From NCBI GenBank assembly GCA_900314795.1, contig OMWP01000011.1:1-54463 (forward strand): a stretch of 54,463 nt of DNA, read 5' to 3'. Below are positions 32,227-41,421 of the stretch, piece by piece; the first letter of the stretch is position 1, and every line of letters begins with the position of its first letter. The translations under genes were made by a program, and so were the position numbers. The stretch comes from an uncultured Eubacteriales bacterium (GTDB taxonomy: Bacteria > Bacillota > Clostridia > Oscillospirales > Acutalibacteraceae). The notes below the pieces were generated by a model. The model was not told where the DNA came from. It made no database searches and saw only the letters and a program-made list of their open reading frames with translations.

Positions 32227-33506
32227 TATAACTTGTTGATCCTTCCTCTGTTCTTCACCGCTCGACGGATATCGAGGATGATGATGACTAAGGTGGAAAT
32301 GATAATCAGGATAAGGATGATGCCGACAGCCCAAACCGCGGCGGGATTGACGGTCTTTTTCTCTACCGTGCTGACCTCAGCGGATGCGGAGCACGCTTCG
32401 ACAAAGCGCTTTTGCATATAGCCGTAGATATCGTCGTCAATGTTGGAGAAGGTGTAGCATTTGTCGAGGTATTCCTGCGGCGGGTTGATCAGCTCGCTTT
32501 CGAGCATATCCTCGTCGATCAAGTCCAGCGCGCCCGTGTTCGGCGTACCGTAGGTGATGTACTCCGAATTGGCGGCGGCGATCCGCGGCTCGCACATGAA
32601 GTTGATGAACAGCTCGGCGTTCTCCTTATTCTTGCAGGTCGCCGGGATACACATTGCGTCGTTGAAGAGGTTGGAGCCCTCCTCGGGCAGGCAATAATCG
32701 AGCTTCTCGTTATTGAGCATCATGGTGTAAATGTCGCCCGCGTAGTAGGTGCAAATACCGCTCTGGTTGCCCTCCATCTCGGCAAACACCTGATCCATGA
32801 CGTACTTTTTGAGGACGGATTTCTGCTCGATCAGCTTATCGGTCGCGCGGTCGATATCCTCACGCGTAAAGCTCCTGGCGCCCGGATCGATCGGCGGATC
32901 GCACAGCTGCATCGCGATCGCCATCGCGTCGCGCGAGTTGTTGAACATCAGGATGCCGTCGTCCTTATACTTCTGATCCCACAGATCCTTGAAGCCCGTG
33001 ACGGAGCCTTCCTTGATCATATCGGTGTTGTAGCCGATCGCGACAAAGTTCCAGGAATACGGCACGCTGTACTCGTTGTCGGGGTCATACGCCATATTCT
33101 TGAAGCGTTCGTCGATATATTTGTAGTTCGGGATATTGTCAAAATCCAGCTTAGCGAGCATGCCCTCTTCTCTCAGGCGGCTCACCATGTAGTCGGACGG
33201 GAAGATGACGTCATAGGTGGAGTTGGAGTTGGTCAGCACGTTATACAGCTCTTCGTTCGTCTCGAAGTTGGTATAATTGACCTTGATGTGATAGGTGTCC
33301 TCGAACTCCTTGATGACGTCGATGCCGCCGTCGTCACCGGGATCGATATACTCGCCCCAGTTATAGACGTTGACCTCGCCCTGAAATCCACCATCGGAAG
33401 CAGTGTCCTCCTCGTCGTCGGTTTCGGCAGAAGCGGTACACACAGAGAGCGACAGCATACCGATCAGCATCAGTAGTACCAGAAGCATTGAAACAAGTTT
33501 CCTCAT
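32226..33506 (-). CDS. potD: Spermidine/putrescine ABC transporter substrate-binding protein with C-terminal anchor
   Basis: A 426-aa PotD-like periplasmic-binding protein. It has a signal peptide to about residue 28 (hydrophobic LVSMLLVLLMLIGMLSLSV, then TASA) and the PotD opening VNVYNWGEYIDPG. The ligand-pocket strands (VIFPSDYMVSRL, VPYSWNFVAIGYN, PATCKNKENAELFINFM) follow. Unusually, a C-terminal membrane segment (about residues 388-410) with a basic tail (RRAVKNRGRINKL) follows the binding domain; Gram-positive PotD proteins are normally lipoproteins anchored at the N-terminus, and no lipobox is seen here. The start overlaps the potC stop (ATGA). Last gene of potABCD. Confidence 0.92.
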   Translation of the reverse strand: MRKLVSMLLVLLMLIGMLSLSVCTASAETDDEEDTASDGGFQGEVNVYNWGEYIDPGDDGGIDVIKEFEDTYHIKVNYTNFETNEELYNVLTNSNSTYDVIFPSDYMVSRLREEGMLAKLDFDNIPNYKYIDERFKNMAYDPDNEYSVPYSWNFVAIGYNTDMIKEGSVTGFKDLWDQKYKDDGILMFNNSRDAMAIAMQLCDPPIDPGARSFTREDIDRATDKLIEQKSVLKKYVMDQVFAEMEGNQSGICTYYAGDIYTMMLNNEKLDYCLPEEGSNLFNDAMCIPATCKNKENAELFINFMCEPRIAAANSEYITYGTPNTGALDLIDEDMLESELINPPQEYLDKCYTFSNIDDDIYGYMQKRFVEACSASAEVSTVEKKTVNPAAVWAVGIILILIIISTLVIIILDIRRAVKNRGRINKL

Positions 33507-34294
33507 CGTGTCGCCTCCCCGCTCTTTTTCCGCGATACAAAGTTCGAGATGATCAACACGCCGATCACCACGATGAACATCAGCGCCGACAAAGCATTCG
33601 CCTTGGGATTGATACGCTGGTGGGTCATGGTATAGATCTGCACCGGCAGGGTCTGGAACCGTGAGCCGCGGGTAAAATAGGTGATGACAAAGTCATCCAG
33701 CGAATAGGTGAAGCTGATCAAAAAGCCCGAGAAGATGCCCGGCATCAGCTCGTGCAGTACGACCTTGAAGAACGCCTGTACCGGCGAGCAGCCGAGGTCG
33801 AGCGCCGCTTCATACAGAGAAGGATCCATCTGTCGGATACGCGGCGTCACGCTGAGGATGACATACGGCGTACAAAAGCCGATATGCGCCAGCAGTACCG
33901 TCCAGAAGCCCATCTCAAAGCCCAGCATCACACCCGCGAAGGTGAACAGGAGCATCAGCGACACACCCGTGACGATCTCGGGATTGATGATCGGGATATT
34001 GGACACATTTTGGATAGCGGAGCGTACCCCGCCCTTGAAGTTATAGATACCGATCGCCGCCGCTGTACCGAGGATGGTCGCGATCACGGAGGCGAGTATG
34101 GCGATGATCAGCGTATTATACAGGCTGTGCATGATCTGAGCGTCGTTAAAGAGCGCGGTGTACCATTTCAGGGTAAAGCCCTTCCATACGCTCGTTTTGC
34201 CCTCGTTGAAAGAATAGGCGATCAGGTAGATGATCGGCAGATACAGGAACGCCATGATGATCGCAAAATAGATTTTCGAACTCAGTTTTTTCAT
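33503..34294 (-). CDS. potC: Spermidine/putrescine ABC transporter permease PotC
   Basis: A 263-aa inner-membrane permease with about six membrane segments and the cytoplasmic EAA loop (YEAALDLGCSPVQAFFKVVLHELMPGI), which docks on PotA. It forms the channel with PotB. Starts in an ATGA overlap with the potB stop and ends in an ATGA overlap with potD, so the operon is tightly coupled. Confidence 0.94.
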   Translation of the reverse strand: MKKLSSKIYFAIIMAFLYLPIIYLIAYSFNEGKTSVWKGFTLKWYTALFNDAQIMHSLYNTLIIAILASVIATILGTAAAIGIYNFKGGVRSAIQNVSNIPIINPEIVTGVSLMLLFTFAGVMLGFEMGFWTVLLAHIGFCTPYVILSVTPRIRQMDPSLYEAALDLGCSPVQAFFKVVLHELMPGIFSGFLISFTYSLDDFVITYFTRGSRFQTLPVQIYTMTHQRINPKANALSALMFIVVIGVLIISNFVSRKKSGEATR

Positions 34295-35082
34295 CCGTTC
34301 ACCGCCTCCTTATCTCCGAATCGGTTCATAAAGACGAGGAAGCCGAGGATGACGATCATCAGCACCACGGCGATCGCCGAGCCGGTGTTGTGATCGCTCT
34401 GGAACACACGCTCGATGACGTCGCCGATCATGAACTGGGTACCGCCCAGATACTGGGCGACTAAGAAGGTTGACGCGGTGGGGACGAATACCATCGTCAC
34501 ACCGGAGATGATACCCGGTACGGACAGCGGGAAGATCACCTTGGTGAACACATGAAAGCCGCTGCAGCCCAGATCCTGCGCCGCCTCGATCAAAGAGGGA
34601 TCGATCTTGCTCATCACGGAATGGAGCGGCAGGATCATAAACGGCAAAAACTCATAGACCATGCCGACGATCACCGCACCGGAGTTACCGATCAGCGTGA
34701 CGTCGACGCCGAAGAAATTCAATATCATATCGAGGGGGCCGTAGTTTTGCAGGATCAAGACCCACGCGTAGATACGCAGCAGGAAATTCATCCACATCGG
34801 CACCATCAAGAACATGATGATCGTACTCTGACTGCGCTCGGAGCACCGCGAGATGGAATACGCCAGCGGATATGCCAGCACCAGACAGATCACGGTGGAG
34901 ACCAGCGCGATCCCCAGTGAATACAGGAATACCTCACTGTATACGGAGGCATTTTGGAACGGCTCCAGGGAAAACTGCCCTTGGTCGTTGGTAAACGCGA
35001 AGTAGATCACCATCAAGAGCGGGACAATGGTGAATACCAGCATCCAGCCGAGATACGGGATAGCGGGGCGTTTTGACTTCAT
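34291..35082 (-). CDS. potB: Spermidine/putrescine ABC transporter permease PotB
   Basis: A 263-aa permease with six membrane segments and an EAA loop (LIEAAQDLGCSGFHVFTKVIFPLSVPGI). The start MKSKRPAIPYLGW at 35082 is four bases after the potA stop with GAGGTG upstream; the longer frame on its 5' side is a shadow of potA. Confidence 0.94.
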   Translation of the reverse strand: MKSKRPAIPYLGWMLVFTIVPLLMVIYFAFTNDQGQFSLEPFQNASVYSEVFLYSLGIALVSTVICLVLAYPLAYSISRCSERSQSTIIMFLMVPMWMNFLLRIYAWVLILQNYGPLDMILNFFGVDVTLIGNSGAVIVGMVYEFLPFMILPLHSVMSKIDPSLIEAAQDLGCSGFHVFTKVIFPLSVPGIISGVTMVFVPTASTFLVAQYLGGTQFMIGDVIERVFQSDHNTGSAIAVVLMIVILGFLVFMNRFGDKEAVNG

Positions 35083-35086
35083 GGGC

Positions 35087-36478
35087 TTACACCTCGCTGA
35101 TTTCGGCTTTTCCGAAATCAAAACACAGCGGTACATAGGTGGCGACCTGCTCATCGATATCGCTCTGCATGATCCACTTGCGCTCGTCGGACTCGAGGAT
35201 GATCTCGTTGTGCTCACCCTTCCAGATGACCGACTCGATGTATACTTCATCAAGATGACCTACGCCGTCGCCCGCGATAGACAGCGCCTCGGGCGGCAGG
35301 ACGATCTTGATCTTCTTGCCCTCCTCAAAATAGGTGTCGGGGATGGTGACCTCAACGCCCTCGAGAAGGATAGTGGTAGTGTTATTTTCTTTATCAGAAT
35401 AATGAACATCCGTAATGATGTCATTCGTGGGATTTTGGAACATCTTCTCCATGATATGGATGTTGAACGGATCAACGCGCATGCCGATCGTCTCCCCCAC
35501 CTTCTGCGCGACGGTGGAGTGGATCAGCCACAGGCAGTTGTTGCACCTGACGCTGATCTCGAAGTGCACACCCTTGAAGATGACGTCCTCGACAACGCCG
35601 TTGAGCTTCGCCTGATCGGGCGCGACCACCTCGACGTCCTCGGGACGGATGACGACGTCAACGGGCTGATTCTGTGCAAAGCCCTTGTCCACGCAGTCGA
35701 GCTCGACGCCCAGCAGGCGCACCTTGCAGTCCTCGAGCATGACGCCGTTGATGATGTTCGCCTCGCCGATGAAGTCGGCGACAAAGGCGTTGGCGGGCTC
35801 ATTATAGATATCCTCAGGCGTGCCGACCTGTGCGATCACGCCGTTGTTCATGACGCAGACACGGTCGCTCATGGTCAGGGCTTCTTCCTGATCGTGAGTG
35901 ACGTAAACAAATGTCTTTTGGGTTTTTTGCTGAAGCTGTTTTAGCTCGATCTGCATATCCTTTCTCAGTTTCAAGTCGAGTGCGCCGAGCGGCTCATCCA
36001 ACAATACGACCTTGGGGTCGCACACCAGTGCGCGCGCGATCGCGACACGCTGCTGCTGACCGCCCGAGAGTGATCGAACGGGGCGCTTCTCATAGCCTTT
36101 GAGGTCGACCACGGCGAGCATCTGCTTGACCGTTTTCTCGATCTCTGCCTTCGGGAGCTTTTTGAGCTTTAAGCCGAACGCGACGTTATCAAACACGTTC
36201 AGATGCGGGAACAGCGCGTATTTCTGGAACACGGTGTTGACACTGCGCTTGTGGGGCGGCACATCGTTGACCTTTTCACCCTCAAAATATACCTCACCGC
36301 TCTGGGGCGTTTCAAAGCCCGCGATGATGCGCAGGGTGGTCGTCTTACCGCAGCCGGAGGGTCCGAGCAGGGTAATGAACTCCTTGTCATAGATGTCGAG
36401 GCTGATATTGTTCAATATCACCTCATTCGAGTACTTGAAATTGATATCCTTCAAGGATACGACAGAATTTTGCTTCAA
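35087..36478 (-). CDS. potA: Spermidine/putrescine ABC transporter ATPase PotA, extended
   Basis: The ATP-hydrolysing subunit. Walker A GPSGCGKT is at 39-46, the signature LSGGQQQR near 137, and Walker B VVLLDEP near 160, followed by the H-loop THDQEEA. At 463 aa it is about 90-100 residues longer than typical PotA; the C-terminal part after residue 235 is long enough for extra TOBE-like beta domains. Start is TTG at 36478 with AAGGAGG eight bases before it. First gene of the operon; a consensus promoter lies 160 bases upstream. Confidence 0.94.
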   Translation of the reverse strand: MKQNSVVSLKDINFKYSNEVILNNISLDIYDKEFITLLGPSGCGKTTTLRIIAGFETPQSGEVYFEGEKVNDVPPHKRSVNTVFQKYALFPHLNVFDNVAFGLKLKKLPKAEIEKTVKQMLAVVDLKGYEKRPVRSLSGGQQQRVAIARALVCDPKVVLLDEPLGALDLKLRKDMQIELKQLQQKTQKTFVYVTHDQEEALTMSDRVCVMNNGVIAQVGTPEDIYNEPANAFVADFIGEANIINGVMLEDCKVRLLGVELDCVDKGFAQNQPVDVVIRPEDVEVVAPDQAKLNGVVEDVIFKGVHFEISVRCNNCLWLIHSTVAQKVGETIGMRVDPFNIHIMEKMFQNPTNDIITDVHYSDKENNTTTILLEGVEVTIPDTYFEEGKKIKIVLPPEALSIAGDGVGHLDEVYIESVIWKGEHNEIILESDERKWIMQSDIDEQVATYVPLCFDFGKAEISEV

Positions 36479-36640
36479 CTATCTAACCTCCTTAGTTTAG
36501 ACCGCCGCGGCGGTTTTTCCGGATCATATTACCGCTGATATGGCATGCGAATTCTCTCACATCGATAACAGATCGGAAAACAGCCTTGTCGGTTCTACCG
36601 CTTTTACGCTTTACTGCAATACATCAGCATACATTTATTC

Positions 36641-36669
36641 ATTATATATGCGGGGCTATGTTTTGTCAA
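36641..36669 (-). promoter_or_regulatory. Promoter of potABCD
   Basis: On the minus strand TTGACA, 17 bases, TATAAT: a perfect sigma-A promoter. The leader to potA is about 155 bases, with an ACCGCCGCGGCGGT palindrome just before the ribosome site. Confidence 0.85.
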
Positions 36670-36803
36670 CAAATCCTCGTGAAAAATTGCCTAAAATAAT
36701 CGACTATTTTTCTATGATACTTAGAATCATGTTATATTGACTTTTCGTATGAATCAGCTATAATAAAGATGACTATGCTATACTATTTTCCAATAAAACA
36801 GCA

Positions 36804-36912
36804 TAGCATCTGTTGCGAGAAATTCCGCATAACTGCGTTGTCGTCCTTGATAGGCGCCAAGCCTATCGGCGTCCTTCGCCTTGTTCTGCGAAATTCCTCG
36901 CTAACATCTGAT
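36804..36912. repeat. Inverted-repeat element between potA and tagG
   Basis: GCATCTGTTGCGAGAAATTC at one side recurs, imperfectly inverted, as GAAATTCCTCGCTAACATCTG at the other, around a GATAGGCGCCAAGCCTATC hairpin. The rest of the 36479-37004 gap holds only the potA promoter and leader. Confidence 0.6.
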
Positions 36913-37004
36913 TATACTCTTTTATTTGAAATTAGTATTCATTCAAAATTTGGCATATTCTGCCATCATTCAGAGGTCTTTTACATAGACAAAGGAGAAT
37001 AATA

Positions 37005-37901
37005 ATGTTCCAGATCTTTAAAGAGCATCAGGGCTTCGGCAAACAGATCATGCTGCTCGCCAAAAATGAGCTCATCAAGAAATACAAGGGTGCGGTCATC
37101 GGACCTCTCTGGTCGGTCGTCAAGCCCCTGTTCACCTTGTTTGTGTACTGGTTTGCGTTTGAGGTCGGTCTCAAAAGCGCCGGTAACGTCAAGGTTATCT
37201 TCCCGGAGCTGGGCAAGGCAGGCGGCACCTATGAGTACAGCCGTTTCCTGTTCATGCTGATCGGCTTCATCCCTTGGTTCTTCATCAACGAAAGTATCGT
37301 CCAGGGCGCGAAGTCCATTCGTGAGAACCGCCAGTTCGTCAACAAGGTCAGCTTCCCCGTATCCACCATCATGACCTACACCTCGGTCGCGCGACTGTAT
37401 GTCCACATCTTCCTCTTGGGATTGATGTACATCTACGTCACCTTTGTCGGCGGCACCTACAAGATCCCCGGCATGGAAAAAGCGGTCGAGAGCGGTATTG
37501 CCCCGAGTATCTACAATTTGCAGATCTTCTTCTATATGCCGCTGATGTTCATCTTCTTCCTCGTACTGTCATGGTCGACGGCGCCGATGTCGGCGTTCTC
37601 CCGCGACTTTGAGAATATGATCGTATCCGTCATGTCGGGTATCTTCTGGCTGTCGGGTATCATCTACGACTCCTACCTGCTCGTCGGCAAGGAACTGCCC
37701 GCAACATGGATCCGTCACGCGATGCTGCTCAACCCGATCAACTTCTTCGCCAACGGCTACCGCAACTGCTTCCTCTATCACCGCTGGTTCTGGGATTATA
37801 AAACCGAGCTGTTTGTCTTTCTCGCCGAGCTGCTGGTCGTCTTCGCGCTGGGTGTCTTCAACTACAACCGCCTGCGCAAGAGACTGCCCGACGTACTGTA
37901 A
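37005..37901 (+). CDS. tagG: ABC-2 type permease for cell-wall polymer export (TagG/Wzm-like)
   Basis: A 298-aa membrane protein with about six membrane segments. The N-terminal amphipathic KNELIKKYKGAVIGPLWSVVKPL region is typical of TagG/Wzm/RfbA permeases that flip teichoic acid or polysaccharide chains outward. AAAGGAG precedes the ATG. It pairs with the ATPase 12 bases downstream. Followed by LicD-family, TarI and TarJ genes, which points to a ribitol-phosphate-containing wall polymer as cargo. Confidence 0.9.
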   Translation: MFQIFKEHQGFGKQIMLLAKNELIKKYKGAVIGPLWSVVKPLFTLFVYWFAFEVGLKSAGNVKVIFPELGKAGGTYEYSRFLFMLIGFIPWFFINESIVQGAKSIRENRQFVNKVSFPVSTIMTYTSVARLYVHIFLLGLMYIYVTFVGGTYKIPGMEKAVESGIAPSIYNLQIFFYMPLMFIFFLVLSWSTAPMSAFSRDFENMIVSVMSGIFWLSGIIYDSYLLVGKELPATWIRHAMLLNPINFFANGYRNCFLYHRWFWDYKTELFVFLAELLVVFALGVFNYNRLRKRLPDVL

Positions 37902-37913
37902 GGAGGGATAAGG

Positions 37914-38738
37914 ATGTCAGAAGCGATTATCTCTTTCAAGAACGTATCCAAGGAATACACCTTATATAAAAACGATCAGGAGCGTTTTCGCGCCCTGTTC
38001 TTCAAGCCCCGTAACGCCAAGATCAATAAAGCACTCAAGAACGTCACCTTCGACGTCATGCGCGGTGAGAGTATCGGTATCATCGGCGATAACGGCGCGG
38101 GTAAATCCACCATCCTCAAGATGATCACCGGCGTTGCCTTCCCCAGTGAGGGCGAGGTTCATGTCAATGGTAAGGTCGCGGCGCTGCTCGAGCTGACCGC
38201 GGGCTTTTCCACCGAGATGACCGGCCGTGAGAACATCTACCTCAAGGGCTACATCCTCGGCTTGAAGGACGCTTATATCCGCGAGATCGAGGAGAGGATC
38301 ATCGATTTCGCTCAGCTGGGCGACTATATCGATCAGCCTGTCCGCACCTACTCCAGCGGTATGAAAATGCGTCTGGGCTTTGCGATCAACGTCAATATCG
38401 ACCCCGATATCCTCGTTGTCGACGAGGCGCTGTCCGTCGGTGACGCGAGCTTCAAGCGCAAATGTAAGGACAAGATCAACGATATCATCGAGAGCGGCAC
38501 TACCGTGCTCTACGTCAGCCACAACCCCGAGTCGGTCACCGAGATTTGCGACCGCGCACTGTATCTGAAAAAGGGTGAGCTGATGTATGACGGCGACGTC
38601 AAGGAAGCCTACGCCATGTATACCAAGGTGAAGGAAGAAGAAAAGAAGAAGAAGGCCGCCGCCAAGAAAAAGAAGGAAGCCGAGAAAAAGGCTGCCGCAG
38701 CAAAAGAAGCCGAGAAAAAGGCAGAAGCAAAAAAATAA
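37914..38738 (+). CDS. tagH: ABC transporter ATPase for cell-wall polymer export (TagH/Wzt-like)
   Basis: A 274-aa ATPase. Walker A GDNGAGKS is near residue 59, the signature is the YSSGMKMRL variant typical of polysaccharide exporters, and Walker B is ILVVDEAL. The long gap between Walker A and the signature with GRENIYLKG is also family-typical. Instead of a carbohydrate-binding C-terminal domain it ends in a 35-residue Lys/Ala/Glu-rich helix (from about residue 239), a strongly charged coiled-coil-like tail. It serves the upstream permease. GGAGG precedes the ATG. Confidence 0.92.
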   Translation: MSEAIISFKNVSKEYTLYKNDQERFRALFFKPRNAKINKALKNVTFDVMRGESIGIIGDNGAGKSTILKMITGVAFPSEGEVHVNGKVAALLELTAGFSTEMTGRENIYLKGYILGLKDAYIREIEERIIDFAQLGDYIDQPVRTYSSGMKMRLGFAINVNIDPDILVVDEALSVGDASFKRKCKDKINDIIESGTTVLYVSHNPESVTEICDRALYLKKGELMYDGDVKEAYAMYTKVKEEEKKKKAAAKKKKEAEKKAAAAKEAEKKAEAKK

Positions 38739-38804
38739 ACGCATTACAGGGGACGGCATCACCGTCCCCTAACTACCATCTTTATTTGAGGCTATGAGGC
38801 TACA

Positions 38805-40526
38805 ATGATCGACAGTGTCATCAAAAACGAGTTAATCATGAGCGCGGCATATATCAAGCGCAAGGAGCTTAATCAGGACGGCGTCTGCATCGTCGGCTCG
38901 CACCCTGTCGCGCGTTATCTCAGTAAAACAACCGAATCCTTGGGCGGGATCATCCCGCTGTTTTCCTCTGCTACGGACGTACAGGGGAATTTTTCGCATT
39001 TATGGTATGTCCTCGAAGCGGAGCATTACAGCGCGGACGAGCTTGATGCCGCCATGAAATTGAGTGAGCGACAGCACGCGGCATTTCTCTGCATTATTCT
39101 TTTACCGAATATTAAGCACAATCATACCATCCAGAAATATGCCGAAATGGAGCTGTTCACCGCGATGGGCGACCTGCTCACTCCGCTGAGAAAACAGCTC
39201 AGCGGACATCAAAATGTCCGCGCAATTTTCCTTGACAGAATTTTCGGCGGCGAATTCGACTGCTTTGATCTTGCCGCGATCTCCCGCGAGGCGCAGGAAA
39301 ACAACGTCATCCACCTCACGCAAGCGATGGCGAACCGCTACGCCTCCGCACTGTATATTTCCGACGCGATCGACGCGGTGTTCACCGTGAGCAAATTTGG
39401 TAAAGCGGGCAACGTCTACAACGCCTCGTCCTTCTACCTCAGCGAGTATCAGCTGATGAGCGAGATCTATATGATGCTCGCGCGTCACGGGGTACGACTG
39501 ACCGTCTCGGGCGAGCCGTCCGAACCGGAATACGGCGCACTCTCCAACGGCAAGCTCCGCTCACTGGGCTATGAGAACGTCTGCGACTTCTCCGACGCTT
39601 TGCGCTACACCCTGCTCCATCACCTCGAGCGCTTCAGCATCCAGACCGACCGTATCCACGACGGCTACAGCGGTAAGCTGAACACCCTGCGGGTTATCGA
39701 AAAAGACATGCTGCGCGAGATCGACCGCATCTGCCGCAAGCACGATATCAAATACTTCATCAGCTACGGCACCATGCTCGGCGCAGTACGCCACGGCGGA
39801 TTTATCCCGTGGGATGACGATGTTGACGTCGCCATGCTGCGCAGCGAGTTTGAAAAATTCCGTCAAATTGCTCCAAAAGAATTAAACAGTCGTTTCAGCT
39901 ATGAAAGTCACACGAACAACAACGGCTATCACTACTTTTTTGACAGGATCACAGCGAGGGACACCTACTTCGCCTCTAAATATTCCGACGACTACGACAT
40001 GCACAAGGGTATCTCGATCGACATTTTTGTCGTCGACAATGTCCCTGCCGACCCGAAGGCGGCTTATCGCTTTTGGAAGGGTCTGATGCGCCGCCGCATG
40101 ATCATGAACGTGCGCTGGAAGAATACCGCGAGAAAAGGCAAAGCCTATCTGCTCAGCAAGCTCCTGCTGCCCTTCCTGCGGCTGAAAAGCATGGACAGCT
40201 ACTCGCGCTCCTATGAGAAGGCGGTACGCAAATACGAGCACAAGGACACGGGTTGGGTCATGCCCGCCTCATCCGACCACAAATACCGCGGCACCTTCCC
40301 CATTGAGACCTTCAGCGAGGTCATTCCTTACCGCTTTGACGACGTCGACACCTTCATCCCTGTCGGATACAAGGACTTCCTCAAGGCATGGTACACGGAC
40401 AATTACTTGGATATGCTGCCTCTGAGTCAGCAGAATCCCTTCCACGATTATTATCGGCTGGATCTCGGCACGCATATACAGGACGACGCCGAACCGCAGT
40501 TCGATTATATGGGAGAGCTACTGTAA
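38805..40526 (+). CDS. LicD-family phosphotransferase fused to an epimerase-like domain
   Basis: A 573-aa two-part protein. The C-terminal part from about residue 300 is LicD: KYFISYGTMLGAVRHGGFIP and then DDDVDVAML near 333, the nucleotidyltransferase-like metal-binding core, followed by DIFVVDNVP. The N-terminal 280 residues look like a worn-down extended SDR: a GSHPVARYLS stretch replaces GxxGxxG, and ALYISDAIDAVFTVSKFGKAGNVYNASS resembles the epimerase C-terminal region. LicD proteins move phosphocholine; their fukutin/FKRP relatives move ribitol-phosphate from CDP-ribitol. Because TarI and TarJ follow, ribitol-phosphate transfer is the better guess. GAGG precedes the ATG. Confidence 0.85.
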   Translation: MIDSVIKNELIMSAAYIKRKELNQDGVCIVGSHPVARYLSKTTESLGGIIPLFSSATDVQGNFSHLWYVLEAEHYSADELDAAMKLSERQHAAFLCIILLPNIKHNHTIQKYAEMELFTAMGDLLTPLRKQLSGHQNVRAIFLDRIFGGEFDCFDLAAISREAQENNVIHLTQAMANRYASALYISDAIDAVFTVSKFGKAGNVYNASSFYLSEYQLMSEIYMMLARHGVRLTVSGEPSEPEYGALSNGKLRSLGYENVCDFSDALRYTLLHHLERFSIQTDRIHDGYSGKLNTLRVIEKDMLREIDRICRKHDIKYFISYGTMLGAVRHGGFIPWDDDVDVAMLRSEFEKFRQIAPKELNSRFSYESHTNNNGYHYFFDRITARDTYFASKYSDDYDMHKGISIDIFVVDNVPADPKAAYRFWKGLMRRRMIMNVRWKNTARKGKAYLLSKLLLPFLRLKSMDSYSRSYEKAVRKYEHKDTGWVMPASSDHKYRGTFPIETFSEVIPYRFDDVDTFIPVGYKDFLKAWYTDNYLDMLPLSQQNPFHDYYRLDLGTHIQDDAEPQFDYMGELL

Positions 40527-40531
40527 TACAG

Positions 40532-40690
40532 CCTTCCCCTTGAGGAGAAGGTGTCGAGTGACTGAACGAGACGGATGAGGTGGAAACGCTTCTGCTCTAT
40601 TCCGTGATTAGCAAAATCGGAAAGGTTTCCACCTCATCCGACCAAATTGTCCTATATGGCAATTTGCCCACCTTCCCCTCAAGGGGAAGG
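40532..40690. repeat. Inverted-repeat element between licD and tarI
   Basis: Ends CCTTCCCCTTGAGG and CCTCAAGGGGAAGG, with an inner GATGAGGTGGAAAC / GTTTCCACCTCATC pair. It is about 159 bp with no coding capacity and may fold in the operon transcript. Confidence 0.7.
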
Positions 40691-40713
40691 CAAATAAGGA
40701 GTTGAATCAAATT

Positions 40714-41421
40714 ATGATATTCGCAGTTATTTTGGCGGGCGGTACAGGCTCGCGCATGGGTTCCACCGATATGCCCAAGCAGTTCTTGGAGATCAAGGGC
40801 AAGCCCATCCTCAATCATACCATCGAAAAATTCCTGCCGCATCCGCAGTTTGAGAAGATCATCGTCCTCTCCCCCAAGGCGTGGATCGGGCATACCAAGG
40901 AGCTTATCCGCAAGCATACCGGCATAAATGATAAGATCGCGGTCATTCAGGGCGGCGTGACCCGCAACGAGACCATCATGAACGCGATCGACTATATCGA
41001 CGAGGAATACGGGCTTGACGACGACACCGTGATCGTCACTCACGACAGCGTGCGCCCATTCGTCACACATCGAATCATCAATGAGAATATCGAGGCTGCG
41101 AAACAATATGGCGCGTGCGATACCGTCATCCCAGCTACCGACACCATCGTAGAGGGCGACGGCGAGGCGATCACCGCGATCCCCGACCGCCGCAGGATGT
41201 ATCAGGGTCAAACGCCCCAGAGCTTTAAGGCAAAGCTGCTGCGCGATACCTACAACAGCCTGAGCGATGACGAAAAAGAGATCCTCACCGACGCGGCGAA
41301 GATCCTCGTGATGAAGGGCATCAAGGTCAAATTGGTACAGGGCGAGACCTTCAACATCAAGATCACCTACCCCTATGATTTGAAGATCGCAAGGTCTCTT
41401 TTAGATGAGGAAACGGCATGA
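40714..41421 (+). CDS. tarI: D-ribitol-5-phosphate cytidylyltransferase (TarI/IspD-like)
   Basis: A 235-aa nucleotidyltransferase that joins CTP to ribitol-5-phosphate to give CDP-ribitol. The motif LAGGTGSRMG near residue 7, MPKQFL after it, THDSVRPF near 109 and the TPQSF region near 168 are shared by IspD and TarI. The overlap with a TarJ-like dehydrogenase (ATGA) and the wall-polymer neighbours favour TarI over the isoprenoid enzyme IspD. The ATG at 40714 is chosen; AAGGAG lies 12 bases upstream, and an in-frame TTG at 40702 abuts it. Confidence 0.88.
   Translation: MIFAVILAGGTGSRMGSTDMPKQFLEIKGKPILNHTIEKFLPHPQFEKIIVLSPKAWIGHTKELIRKHTGINDKIAVIQGGVTRNETIMNAIDYIDEEYGLDDDTVIVTHDSVRPFVTHRIINENIEAAKQYGACDTVIPATDTIVEGDGEAITAIPDRRRMYQGQTPQSFKAKLLRDTYNSLSDDEKEILTDAAKILVMKGIKVKLVQGETFNIKITYPYDLKIARSLLDEETA

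Noticed and set aside
35083-35253. 57-residue N-terminal extension of PotB
   Set aside because: It lies fully inside potA in another frame and is Ser/Arg-rich; the start four bases after potA fits the family.
40714-41421. IspD (isoprenoid) assignment for the cytidylyltransferase
   Set aside because: Possible by sequence, but the overlapping TarJ-like gene and polymer exporter favour TarI.
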